64,000 bases of DNA from an uncultured Duncaniella sp. GTDB lineage: Bacteria > Bacteroidota > Bacteroidia > Bacteroidales > Muribaculaceae. Of this stretch, positions 17,866 through 24,771 are shown piece by piece (position 1 is the stretch's first letter; the number at the start of each line of letters is the position of its first letter). Location: NCBI GenBank assembly GCA_910577335.1, contig CAJTMJ010000003.1, forward strand, positions 75,546-139,545. Reading direction: 5' to 3'. A program made the position numbers and the translations under genes. Under the pieces are notes generated by a model. It did not search any database. It worked only from the letters and a program-made list of their open reading frames with translations, and had not been told where the DNA came from.

Positions 17866-17992
17866 GCAAGAGAGCCGGTAGGCACGGCGGGATAGTCAGC
17901 GAGTTCACGCACGCTCAACCTGTTCATACCCCTCGGAGGATGCTCCGGGAACCGGGTATTGAAGATGTTGATACGTGCATTTTTTTATATAT
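17853..17992 (+). ncRNA. Structured noncoding segment between zapA and rny (possible small RNA, 6S-like)
   Basis: Two folds are visible. The first pairs CCCGCC (from 17854, overlapping the zapA end) with GGCGGG ending near 17891. The second is a long rod: GCACG(c)TCAAC at 17909-17919, TTCATACCC from 17923 and CTCGGAG (17932-17938) with loop GATG, pairing with CTCCGGG, GGGTATTGAA, GTTGA (17967-17971) and CGTGC (17974-17978). It is followed by ATTTTTTTATATATTTTTT. This is either a small RNA ending in an intrinsic terminator or an unusually long terminator/leader ahead of rny. The position after zapA and the rod shape recall 6S RNA, but I cannot identify the family from sequence alone. Confidence 0.45.
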
Positions 17993-18021
17993 TTTTTAAT
18001 CCTATTTTCCTATTCCACATT

Positions 18022-19566
18022 ATGGATATAATAATTTACATCTGTATTGCCGTTATAGTGACTGCCGCGGTTTCCGTGGGGGGCTTGCTGGCAGTGCAGC
18101 GCGCCACAGCAAGATCACGTGCCAAATCAATAGTTGAAGATGCTGAACGTGAGGCTGAGGTTGTCATGAAAAACAAGCTTCTTGAAGCACGTGAACAAGA
18201 ACTTAAGATCAAATCCGAAGCCGAGAAGCAAGCTAACCAGCGTATGCAGCGTGTTCAGGTTGAGGAATCAAAAATCAAACAACGTCAGGCGCAACTTAAC
18301 CAGCAGCAGAGCGACAATGCCCGTGCCCGAAACGAGAACGAGCAGGTGCGTCAGAATCTTGAAGCCCAGATGGCAGTGGTGGAGCAGCGCAAGGAGGAAC
18401 TTGACCGTCTGCGCCGCACAGCTCAGGACACTCTTGAACATATCTCCGGGTTGTCGAGCGAGGAAGCGAAGGAGAAGCTTATCGAATCGCTTAAAGATGA
18501 GGCTAAGACGGCAGCCAGCGCTTATATAAACGACATAATGGATGAGGCTAAGATGACTGCCAACAAGGAGGCTAAACGCATCGTGGTGCAGTCGATCCAG
18601 CGTCTTGCCACAGAGACTGCCATTGAAAATTCGGTGACAGTGTTCCATATCGACAGCGATGAAATCAAGGGTCGTATCATCGGTCGCGAGGGTCGTAACA
18701 TCCGTGCACTTGAGGCTGCGACCGGTATTGAAATCATCGTTGACGATACCCCTGAAGCGATAGTGCTTTCAGGCTTCGACCCCGTGCGCAGAGAGATAGC
18801 CCGTCTTGCCTTGCATCAGCTTGTGGCTGACGGACGTATCCACCCCGCACGTATTGAGGAGGTTGTGGCAAAGGTTCGCAAGCAGATAGAGGAAGAGATT
18901 GTCGAGACCGGTAAGCGCACAGCCATCGACCTCGGTATACATGGTCTGCACCCCGATCTTATACGTATGGTCGGCAAGATGAAGTATCGTTCAAGCTACG
19001 GTCAGAACCTTCTGCAGCACTCACGCGAGACTGCCAACCTTTGCGCTATCATGGCGTCGGAACTCGGTCTTAATCCTAAAAAAGCCCGCCGTGCCGGACT
19101 TCTCCATGATATAGGCAAGGTGCCCGATGAGGAACCGGAACTTCCGCACGCACTTCTCGGCATGAAGCTTGCTGAAAAGTATAAGGAGAAACCGGAAATA
19201 TGCAATGCCATAGGCGCTCACCACGATGAAATAGAGCAGACAACGCTTCTTGCTCCTATCGTGCAGGTTTGCGATGCTATTTCGGGTGCTCGTCCCGGCG
19301 CTCGCCGAGAGATAGTAGAGGCATATATCAAGCGTCTTAATGACCTTGAGCAGCTTGCACTCTCATATCCCGGCGTTATAAAGACTTACGCTATCCAAGC
19401 AGGTCGTGAGCTTCGTGTGATAGTCGGTGCTGACAAGATTGACGATATGGAGACCGAAAAGCTCTCTACTGAAATAGCCCGCCGCATCCAAGACGAGATG
19501 ACTTATCCGGGACAGGTGAAGATCACCGTAATCCGTGAGACCCGTTCCGTAAGCTTCGCTAAGTAA
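18022..19566 (+). CDS. rny: Ribonuclease Y
   Basis: 514 residues from ATG 18022. An N-terminal membrane helix ([23 protein letters not shown]) is followed by a long charged coiled coil (about 30-190), a KH domain with [26 protein letters not shown], and an HD domain ([41 protein letters not shown]). RNase Y is a membrane-bound endoribonuclease that begins mRNA decay. Twenty-one in-frame codons precede this ATG, but they read as a hydrophobic U-rich leader ([12 protein letters not shown]) that overlaps the terminator-like tract, so I reject the upstream start. The ricT-like gene follows after 17 bp. Confidence 0.95.
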   Translation: MDIIIYICIAVIVTAAVSVGGLLAVQRATARSRAKSIVEDAEREAEVVMKNKLLEAREQELKIKSEAEKQANQRMQRVQVEESKIKQRQAQLNQQQSDNARARNENEQVRQNLEAQMAVVEQRKEELDRLRRTAQDTLEHISGLSSEEAKEKLIESLKDEAKTAASAYINDIMDEAKMTANKEAKRIVVQSIQRLATETAIENSVTVFHIDSDEIKGRIIGREGRNIRALEAATGIEIIVDDTPEAIVLSGFDPVRREIARLALHQLVADGRIHPARIEEVVAKVRKQIEEEIVETGKRTAIDLGIHGLHPDLIRMVGKMKYRSSYGQNLLQHSRETANLCAIMASELGLNPKKARRAGLLHDIGKVPDEEPELPHALLGMKLAEKYKEKPEICNAIGAHHDEIEQTTLLAPIVQVCDAISGARPGARREIVEAYIKRLNDLEQLALSYPGVIKTYAIQAGRELRVIVGADKIDDMETEKLSTEIARRIQDEMTYPGQVKITVIRETRSVSFAK

Positions 19567-19583
19567 GGAAAGGAGTCATCCTA

Positions 19584-20939
19584 ATGGAAGATAAAGAAAG
19601 AAAATGTCCACGCGGCAAGCTCCACTGTTTTAACTGGTTGGAGGATATACCCGGCGGACTGGCTGATTTCGACATCGTTGAGGTGCAATTCAAGAATACC
19701 CGCAAGGGGTTCTACCGCAACTCCGTGAATCTCCCCTTGGAGATAGGCGACATGGTTGCTGTGGAGGCTTCTCCGGGGCATGACATAGGGCGAGTGACAC
19801 TTGTTGGTAAACTTGTGGCTCTGCAGATGCGCCGTGCCAATATTAAGCCTGATGCCGAGATTCGCCGTGTGTTCCGTAAGGCAAAACCGGCTGACTTGGA
19901 GAAATATGAGGAAGCTAAAGCCCGTGAGAATGACACTATGATACGCTCGCGCAAGATAGCCGAGTCGCTGAATCTCAACATGAAGATAGGCGATGTCGAG
20001 TATCAGGGCGACGGTAACAAGGCTATATTCTACTATATAGCCGATGAGCGTGTCGATTTCCGACAGCTTATCAAGGTTCTTGCCGACACGTTTAAGGTGC
20101 GTATCGAAATGAAACAGATAGGCGCCCGTCAGGAAGCAGGCCGCATCGGAGGTATCGGTTCATGCGGACGTCCGTTGTGTTGTGCGAGCTGGATGACTAA
20201 TTTTGTGTCGGTCGGTACGAGTGCCGCACGTTATCAGGATATATCACTTAACCCTCAGAAGCTTGCAGGGCAGTGTGCCAAGCTTAAATGCTGCCTTAAC
20301 TTTGAGGTTGACACCTACGTCGAGAGCGCCCGCTATCTCCCCGGTAAAGAAATCCGTCTGGAGACCGCTGATAATACCTATTACCACTTCAAGACTGATA
20401 TTTTCAAGAAGGAGGTAACCTATTCAACTGACAAACAGTTGGCTGCCAACCTTGTGACTATAGATGCAGCACGTGCATTTGAAGTCATAGATATGAACAA
20501 GCGTGGCGAAAAGCCTCTTCAGCTTCAGCGTGACGGCGATGAGAAGTCGAATGCGAAACAGCGTCCGATAGACCTTGCTTCGCAGGATGAGCTTACACGC
20601 TTTGACAAGACTAAAAAGAAAAAGCGCAAGAAAGGCTCGAATAATAACTCTCAAAAGCCTGATAACGCCCCGAAGTCTGAAAATAAGGAGCGTCCTTCCA
20701 ATCAGCAGCAAAAGGGTGAAAACCGACAGCCTGACAATCAAGGGAATCAACCTCGCCGTAACAACGACCGTAAACCCAAGGGGAATAACCAAGGGAAAGG
20801 TGGTCAGAATAACGCTGGGAAGAATCCCCAGCAAGGTGGAAATGCCGGAAACGGAGGTGCGAAGCATAATCAGCAGGGGGAACAATCCCGCCCTAACCGT
20901 CCACCCAAGGCGTTTCGTGACAATCAAGAAAACGATTAA
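19584..20939 (+). CDS. PSP1-domain protein, RicT (YaaT) family
   Basis: 451 residues. The PSP1 core spans about residues 30-270 and includes the Cys-rich signature GRIGGIGSCGRPLCCASW and AKLKCCLNFE. In Bacillus, RicT works with RicA and RicF in an iron-sulfur complex that directs RNase Y cleavage. Here the gene lies 17 bp downstream of rny, so a role as an RNase Y partner is a reasonable inference. The last 130 residues are low-complexity, very rich in Asn, Gln, Gly and Lys (NQGKGGQNNAGKNPQQGG), a disordered tail that could bind RNA. gldH begins 4 bp after the stop. Confidence 0.9.
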   Translation: MEDKERKCPRGKLHCFNWLEDIPGGLADFDIVEVQFKNTRKGFYRNSVNLPLEIGDMVAVEASPGHDIGRVTLVGKLVALQMRRANIKPDAEIRRVFRKAKPADLEKYEEAKARENDTMIRSRKIAESLNLNMKIGDVEYQGDGNKAIFYYIADERVDFRQLIKVLADTFKVRIEMKQIGARQEAGRIGGIGSCGRPLCCASWMTNFVSVGTSAARYQDISLNPQKLAGQCAKLKCCLNFEVDTYVESARYLPGKEIRLETADNTYYHFKTDIFKKEVTYSTDKQLAANLVTIDAARAFEVIDMNKRGEKPLQLQRDGDEKSNAKQRPIDLASQDELTRFDKTKKKKRKKGSNNNSQKPDNAPKSENKERPSNQQQKGENRQPDNQGNQPRRNNDRKPKGNNQGKGGQNNAGKNPQQGGNAGNGGAKHNQQGEQSRPNRPPKAFRDNQEND

Positions 20940-20943
20940 ATAG

Positions 20944-21414
20944 ATGCGTTGTCTATTACCGCTGATATTACTATTGTCATTGCTTCTCGGGGCTTGCAGC
21001 CCCGGGAAGCGTGATTATAGCCGGTGGGAAAATTTGCCTGCTTCCGGTTGGGTGTATGGCGACACGGTGTTGCTTTTGCCTGTGGATACCATGTTGCTTG
21101 ACAATGATTCGATCGTCGAAGGTGCTGTCGGACTGTCGTTGCGGCATGGCAGTAGCTATCCATATTCCAATATTTGGCTTGAGGTTACTTATCATGGCGA
21201 TCGCCGTATGGTGCGTGATACTGTCAATATCCCTTTGGCTGATGTGTTCGGGCGATGGCTCGGTAGCGGTTTTGGCGCAAGTTATCAAAACTCAGCCATG
21301 ATTAATCAGTCAACGGTAATTGATGTCACCCGTCCCGTAGAGGTGCGCCATATAATGCGTGTTGACACACTCCATGGCATAGATCAAATCGGCATTTTTG
21401 TCAGCCATAATTAA
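20944..21414 (+). CDS. gldH: Gliding motility lipoprotein GldH
   Basis: 156 residues. A lipoprotein signal (LLPLILLLSLLLGACSPG, lipid-attached Cys at about 18) precedes the GldH fold: WVYGDTVLLLPVD, NIWLEVTY, DTVNIPLADVFGRWLGSGFGASYQN and a C-terminal EVRHIMRVDTLHGIDQIGIFV. GldH is a cell-envelope lipoprotein required for gliding in Flavobacterium; in non-gliding Bacteroidales it is kept without a known role. It is coupled to the ricT-like gene rather than to the gldK-N operon 6 kb upstream. Confidence 0.88.
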   Translation: MRCLLPLILLLSLLLGACSPGKRDYSRWENLPASGWVYGDTVLLLPVDTMLLDNDSIVEGAVGLSLRHGSSYPYSNIWLEVTYHGDRRMVRDTVNIPLADVFGRWLGSGFGASYQNSAMINQSTVIDVTRPVEVRHIMRVDTLHGIDQIGIFVSHN

Positions 21415-21430
21415 TAATATCTAATAGGAG

Positions 21431-21495
21431 GTACCCAATAAAGTACCCGATAAAGTACCCAATAAATCTGAGCTTGCCGGCCTGCGACTGCTTTT
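21431..21495 (+). pseudogene. Decayed coding remnant with three 12-bp repeats
   Basis: GTACCCAATAAA occurs three times in tandem (21431-21442, 21443-21454 with one change, 21455-21466). In the plus frame it reads VPNKVPDKVPNK, then SELAGLRLLF and a stop. Runs of VP(x)K are known as linkers in Bacteroidetes Fic-type and AlbA/AAA-4-type proteins. No start codon or upstream open frame exists (TAG two codons before the repeat), so this is at most the trace of a lost gene. Confidence 0.4.
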
Positions 21496-21531
21496 TTGAT
21501 AATCCATACCTGTGAAATAATATATGGAGTC

Positions 21532-21879
21532 ATGATTATTAACATAGAAGGGGTTAATTCCCGAATGATTGCCAACAATCTTACTGCCTCACAGCCGATG
21601 CATCCGGGTGAATTACTTAAGGATGAACTTGAAGCACGTGGCATATCTCAAAAGGCATTTTCAGAAGAAATAGGGATTCGACCGTCAATTATAAGTGAGA
21701 TAATTCATGGTAAAAGGTCTATTTCCATAGAGTATGCCATGTTGTTTGAAGCAGCTTTGGATATTGACGCTGATTTCTGGTTAAAGCTTCAGTCTGATTA
21801 CGATAAGGAGGTGGTGAAGGCTAATAAATCATTCATGCAGCGGTTAAATGAGATTCGTAAAGTGGCAGCGTTTTTATAA
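21532..21879 (+). CDS. higA: HigA-family antitoxin (XRE helix-turn-helix), no toxin partner
   Basis: 115 residues from ATG 21532, which gives the usual HigA opening (GVNSRMIANNLTASQPMHPGELLKDELEARGISQ). The helix-turn-helix spans QKAFSEEIGIRPSIISEIIHGKRSIS, and the C-terminal WLKLQSDYDKE is also typical. HigA neutralises the HigB mRNA interferase and represses its own operon. In most systems higB lies immediately upstream; here only 117 bp of gene remnant separate it from gldH, and no HigB-like frame is present on either side. It may act as an orphan regulator or an anti-addiction remnant. Confidence 0.88.
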   Translation: MIINIEGVNSRMIANNLTASQPMHPGELLKDELEARGISQKAFSEEIGIRPSIISEIIHGKRSISIEYAMLFEAALDIDADFWLKLQSDYDKEVVKANKSFMQRLNEIRKVAAFL

Positions 21880-21953
21880 AACAATTTCAATATCAAATTG
21901 ACTTTTTCGCACTTATTCGGTCGTGTGGTGTCGTATCTTTGCATAAAAACTTG

Positions 21954-22370
21954 ATGGATATGAGAAACATACGAAAGATTATAGTGCATTGCACTGCAAC
22001 CCCTAAAGGGAGAGATGTAAGTGTTGAGGAGATAGACCGTTGGCATAAGGCGAGAGGGTTCAGATGCATCGGCTATCATTATGTGGTGGCTTTGGACGGA
22101 ACTGTTTATGCCGGGCGTCCTGTTTCGGAGATAGGGGCGCATTGCACAGGGCAAAACCGCAATAGCATAGGAATAGTGTATGTCGGAGGTTTGAGCGAGG
22201 ATGGCAAACGTCCGATGGATACCCGCACACAGGACCAAAAGGTGGCATTGGTCAGGACGATAGCTGAGTTGAAACGTAAATATCCGGGGGCGATGGTACA
22301 TTCTCATTATGAATTTGCCGCCAAAGCTTGTCCTTGCTTCGATGCTGCCGAAGAGTATGCCGATTTATGA
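21954..22370 (+). CDS. N-acetylmuramoyl-L-alanine amidase, phage T7 lysozyme type
   Basis: 138 residues, no signal peptide. Amidase_2 landmarks are present: IIVHCTATP with the first zinc His (about 12), GYHYVV, NRNSIGIVYVGG, and the C-terminal VHSHYEF to KACPCFD, which supplies the second zinc His, the Lys and the zinc Cys. It cleaves the bond between MurNAc and L-Ala in peptidoglycan. The short cytoplasmic form is the one found in phages and integrated elements, so this may be a leftover of such an element together with the adjacent HigA. A -7 element TATCTTTG at 21934-21941 overlaps the in-frame TTG at 21939, so I take ATG 21954. Confidence 0.9.
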   Translation: MDMRNIRKIIVHCTATPKGRDVSVEEIDRWHKARGFRCIGYHYVVALDGTVYAGRPVSEIGAHCTGQNRNSIGIVYVGGLSEDGKRPMDTRTQDQKVALVRTIAELKRKYPGAMVHSHYEFAAKACPCFDAAEEYADL

Positions 22371-22400
22371 TTGATTTCTAACATGAATTTTGTACATTTG
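22371..22400 (+). promoter_or_regulatory. Promoter of the aldo/keto reductase / GH28 unit
   Basis: TTG at 22371-22373, a 19-bp spacer and TACATTTG at 22393-22400. The start codon is 33 bp downstream. Confidence 0.75.
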
Positions 22401-22432
22401 CAACTGAATTAAATCAGTTCAAAGCTAATATC

Positions 22433-23392
22433 ATGGATATGAAATACAGATTTTGTGGCAGGAGCGGACTTCAGCTCCCTGTTATATCCCTTGGGCTATG
22501 GCACAATTTCGGCGGGGTAGATCCATACGAGAAATCCCGTGAGATTGTCTTCCATGCCTTTGAGAGGGGTGTGGTTCATTTTGACCTTGCTAATAATTAT
22601 GGTCCTCCTCCCGGAAGTGCCGAAGAAAATTTCGGTAAGATGCTTCGTGACGGGCTGCATACACACCGTGACGAGATAATAGTCTCGTCGAAAGCCGGAC
22701 ATCTGATGTGGAACGGTCCCTACGGCGATGGAAGTTCCCGCAAATACATAATGGCAAGCATCAATCAGAGCCTGAAACGTACCGGTCTGGAATATTTCGA
22801 CATATTCTATAGCCATCGTTACAATCCGGAGACACCATTGGAAGAAACCGTACAAGCCCTTGTTGACATAGTGAAGCAAGGGAAGGCTCTGTATATCGGG
22901 CTGTCCAAATATCCTGTGGATAAGGCAAAGGAAGCGTGCGACATGATGCGTGCGCAGAATGTGCGATGCCTTATATATCAGGACAGGTATAATATGCTTG
23001 TGCGTCGCCCGGAAGAGCAACATCTTGACTTCCTTCGTGATGAGCAGCTTGGGTTCATCGCCTTCTCACCGCTTGCGCAAGGGCTTCTCACCAACAGGTA
23101 TCTTAACGGAATACCGTCGGACTCACGTGCCGCACGACCGGATGGTTTCCTTCACCGTGAGGATATTACCCCTGAGATGGTTGATAAAATCGCACGGTTA
23201 AACAAGATAGCCGAACAGCGAGGGCAGTCGTTGGCGCAGATGTCTCTTGCATGGCTTCTTGCCAAGCCGGAGATAACCTCTGTGATAGCAGGGGCAAGCT
23301 CTGTCCGTCAGCTTGACGACAGCCTTGAAGCTATCTCCAATATCGATTTCACTTCGGAGGAACTTTCCGAAATTGATAACATAATTCTCTGA
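22433..23392 (+). CDS. Aldo/keto reductase, YghZ/GpR type
   Basis: 319 residues, cytoplasmic TIM barrel. The catalytic tetrad is recognisable: Asp and Tyr in HFDLANNYGPPPGSAEENFG, Lys in VSSKAG and His in FYSHRYNPETP. The NADPH site is in AGASSVRQLDDSLEA. The closest family pattern (PGSAEENFGKML, RYNPETPLEETVQAL, SPLAQGLLTNRYL) is that of YghZ-like reductases that act on L-glyceraldehyde 3-phosphate and other small aldehydes; the substrate here is open. It lies 5 bp upstream of the GH28 gene, so it probably handles a product of sugar breakdown. Confidence 0.9.
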   Translation: MDMKYRFCGRSGLQLPVISLGLWHNFGGVDPYEKSREIVFHAFERGVVHFDLANNYGPPPGSAEENFGKMLRDGLHTHRDEIIVSSKAGHLMWNGPYGDGSSRKYIMASINQSLKRTGLEYFDIFYSHRYNPETPLEETVQALVDIVKQGKALYIGLSKYPVDKAKEACDMMRAQNVRCLIYQDRYNMLVRRPEEQHLDFLRDEQLGFIAFSPLAQGLLTNRYLNGIPSDSRAARPDGFLHREDITPEMVDKIARLNKIAEQRGQSLAQMSLAWLLAKPEITSVIAGASSVRQLDDSLEAISNIDFTSEELSEIDNIIL

Positions 23393-23397
23393 TTGGG

Positions 23398-24756
23398 ATG
23401 TTAAAGAGACTTTTGATGCCCGCTATGGCTCTGCTTGGAGCTTTGGCGGCTGATGCCGCAGTATATAATATCGTGGATTACGGGGCTGTGTCGGATACCA
23501 CCCGGCTTAGCAGTAATGCCGTGCAGAGTGCTATAGATGCCTGTAATAATGGCGGTGGAGGGACTGTGCTTGTCCCTGCCGGCAATTATAAGATAGGGAG
23601 CATTATGCTGAAAAGCAATGTGGAATTGCATTTGGAAAACGGTGCGACTCTCTACGGCAGCACTGATATAAATGATTACATCCCGGTCACCACTGATTAT
23701 GTGTCGCTACGAACCGTAACTCCCACTATTCAGCTTATCTATGCCGATAAGGCTGACCATGTGGCTATAACGGGGCAAGGCACGATAGATGGGCGAGGGA
23801 AGGCTTTTCCCAAGCTGTCATGGAATGACGAAGGTATCACCCGCCCGCATTTATTGCGACTGATCAGATGCTCTGACGTGGCTGTGACCGGAGTCACGCT
23901 TAAGAATTCAGGATGCTGGATGCAGCATTATCTTGCTTGTGACAGAGTTAAGATTGACGGGATAACGGTCATTAACCGTAATAATTTCAACAATGACGCT
24001 CTTGACCTTGACGGCTGCCACAACGTGACGGTCTCCAACATGATTGCCGACTCTGACGATGATGCTATAACGCTCAAAAGCACTTCGCCAAGACTGTGTG
24101 AGGATATAACTATCAGCAATTGTGTGGTGTCGAGCCATTGCAATGCTATAAAGCTCGGCACTGAGACTAATGGCGGTTTCCGGAATATAAACATAAGGGG
24201 CATAGTGGTGAAGCCATCCGCTGACCAGTCGAGTCAGTATTTCGGTTACCCCGGAGGTATAGGACATTCTGCCATATCGCTTGAGATTGTAGATGGCGGC
24301 TCAATGAGAAATGTCAATATAGGTGATATAACCATCACAGGCACTGAGTCGCCGATATTCATACGTCTTGCCGACCGTGCCCGTCCCTATTCCAAGGATC
24401 ACCCCGTGGAAGGTGTGGGGAGTATAAGCGGAGTGGTGCTGCATGATATTTTAATTGACGGGGCAGGTCCTACCGGTTGCTCAATAACCGGTATAGAGGA
24501 TCATCCTGTAACCGATATTTTGCTCCATGACATCACTATCCGTCAGGCTGGAGGACAGAAGGATGTCGCAGCCCCCACGGATGAGAAAATCGCTGAATAT
24601 CCGGAGTCTACAATGTGGGGGATTCTTCCGGCTCAGGGATTTTGGCTCAACCACACACGTGATATTACTTTCCGAAATGTCAAGGTGTTTGCAGAGCAGC
24701 CTGACAGCCGTCCGATATATGTGGCAACGGATTCTCCGGGTCTTGTGACGGAATAA
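23398..24756 (+). CDS. Glycoside hydrolase family 28 (polygalacturonase-like)
   Basis: 452 residues. A signal peptide (LLMPAMALLGALAADA) precedes a right-handed beta-helix. The opening YNIVDYGAVSDTTRLSSNAVQSAIDAC is the standard GH28/pectin-lyase-fold start. Catalytic Asp candidates are in NNDALDLDG (about Asp200) and DSDDDAITLKS; the canonical GHG becomes SSHCNAIKLGTE, a variant shared by exo-acting and non-homogalacturonan members. It probably hydrolyses galacturonide linkages of pectin or rhamnogalacturonan in the periplasm; the exact bond is uncertain. It sits between the reductase and the propeller/AraC regulator. Confidence 0.9.
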   Translation: MLKRLLMPAMALLGALAADAAVYNIVDYGAVSDTTRLSSNAVQSAIDACNNGGGGTVLVPAGNYKIGSIMLKSNVELHLENGATLYGSTDINDYIPVTTDYVSLRTVTPTIQLIYADKADHVAITGQGTIDGRGKAFPKLSWNDEGITRPHLLRLIRCSDVAVTGVTLKNSGCWMQHYLACDRVKIDGITVINRNNFNNDALDLDGCHNVTVSNMIADSDDDAITLKSTSPRLCEDITISNCVVSSHCNAIKLGTETNGGFRNINIRGIVVKPSADQSSQYFGYPGGIGHSAISLEIVDGGSMRNVNIGDITITGTESPIFIRLADRARPYSKDHPVEGVGSISGVVLHDILIDGAGPTGCSITGIEDHPVTDILLHDITIRQAGGQKDVAAPTDEKIAEYPESTMWGILPAQGFWLNHTRDITFRNVKVFAEQPDSRPIYVATDSPGLVTE

Positions 24757-24771
24757 TAGATTGAAATACAG

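Noticed and set aside
17853..17992. Signal-recognition-particle RNA
   Set aside because: The conserved GGAAGCAGCC-type apical loop of 4.5S RNA is not present.
17959..18021. Upstream start of rny
   Set aside because: The added 21 residues are translated from the terminator-like U-rich tract; ATG 18022 begins directly at the membrane helix.
21431..21466. Possible CRISPR or minisatellite from three 12-bp repeats
   Set aside because: Units are contiguous with no spacers and read as VP(N/D)K codons; a coding remnant explains them better.
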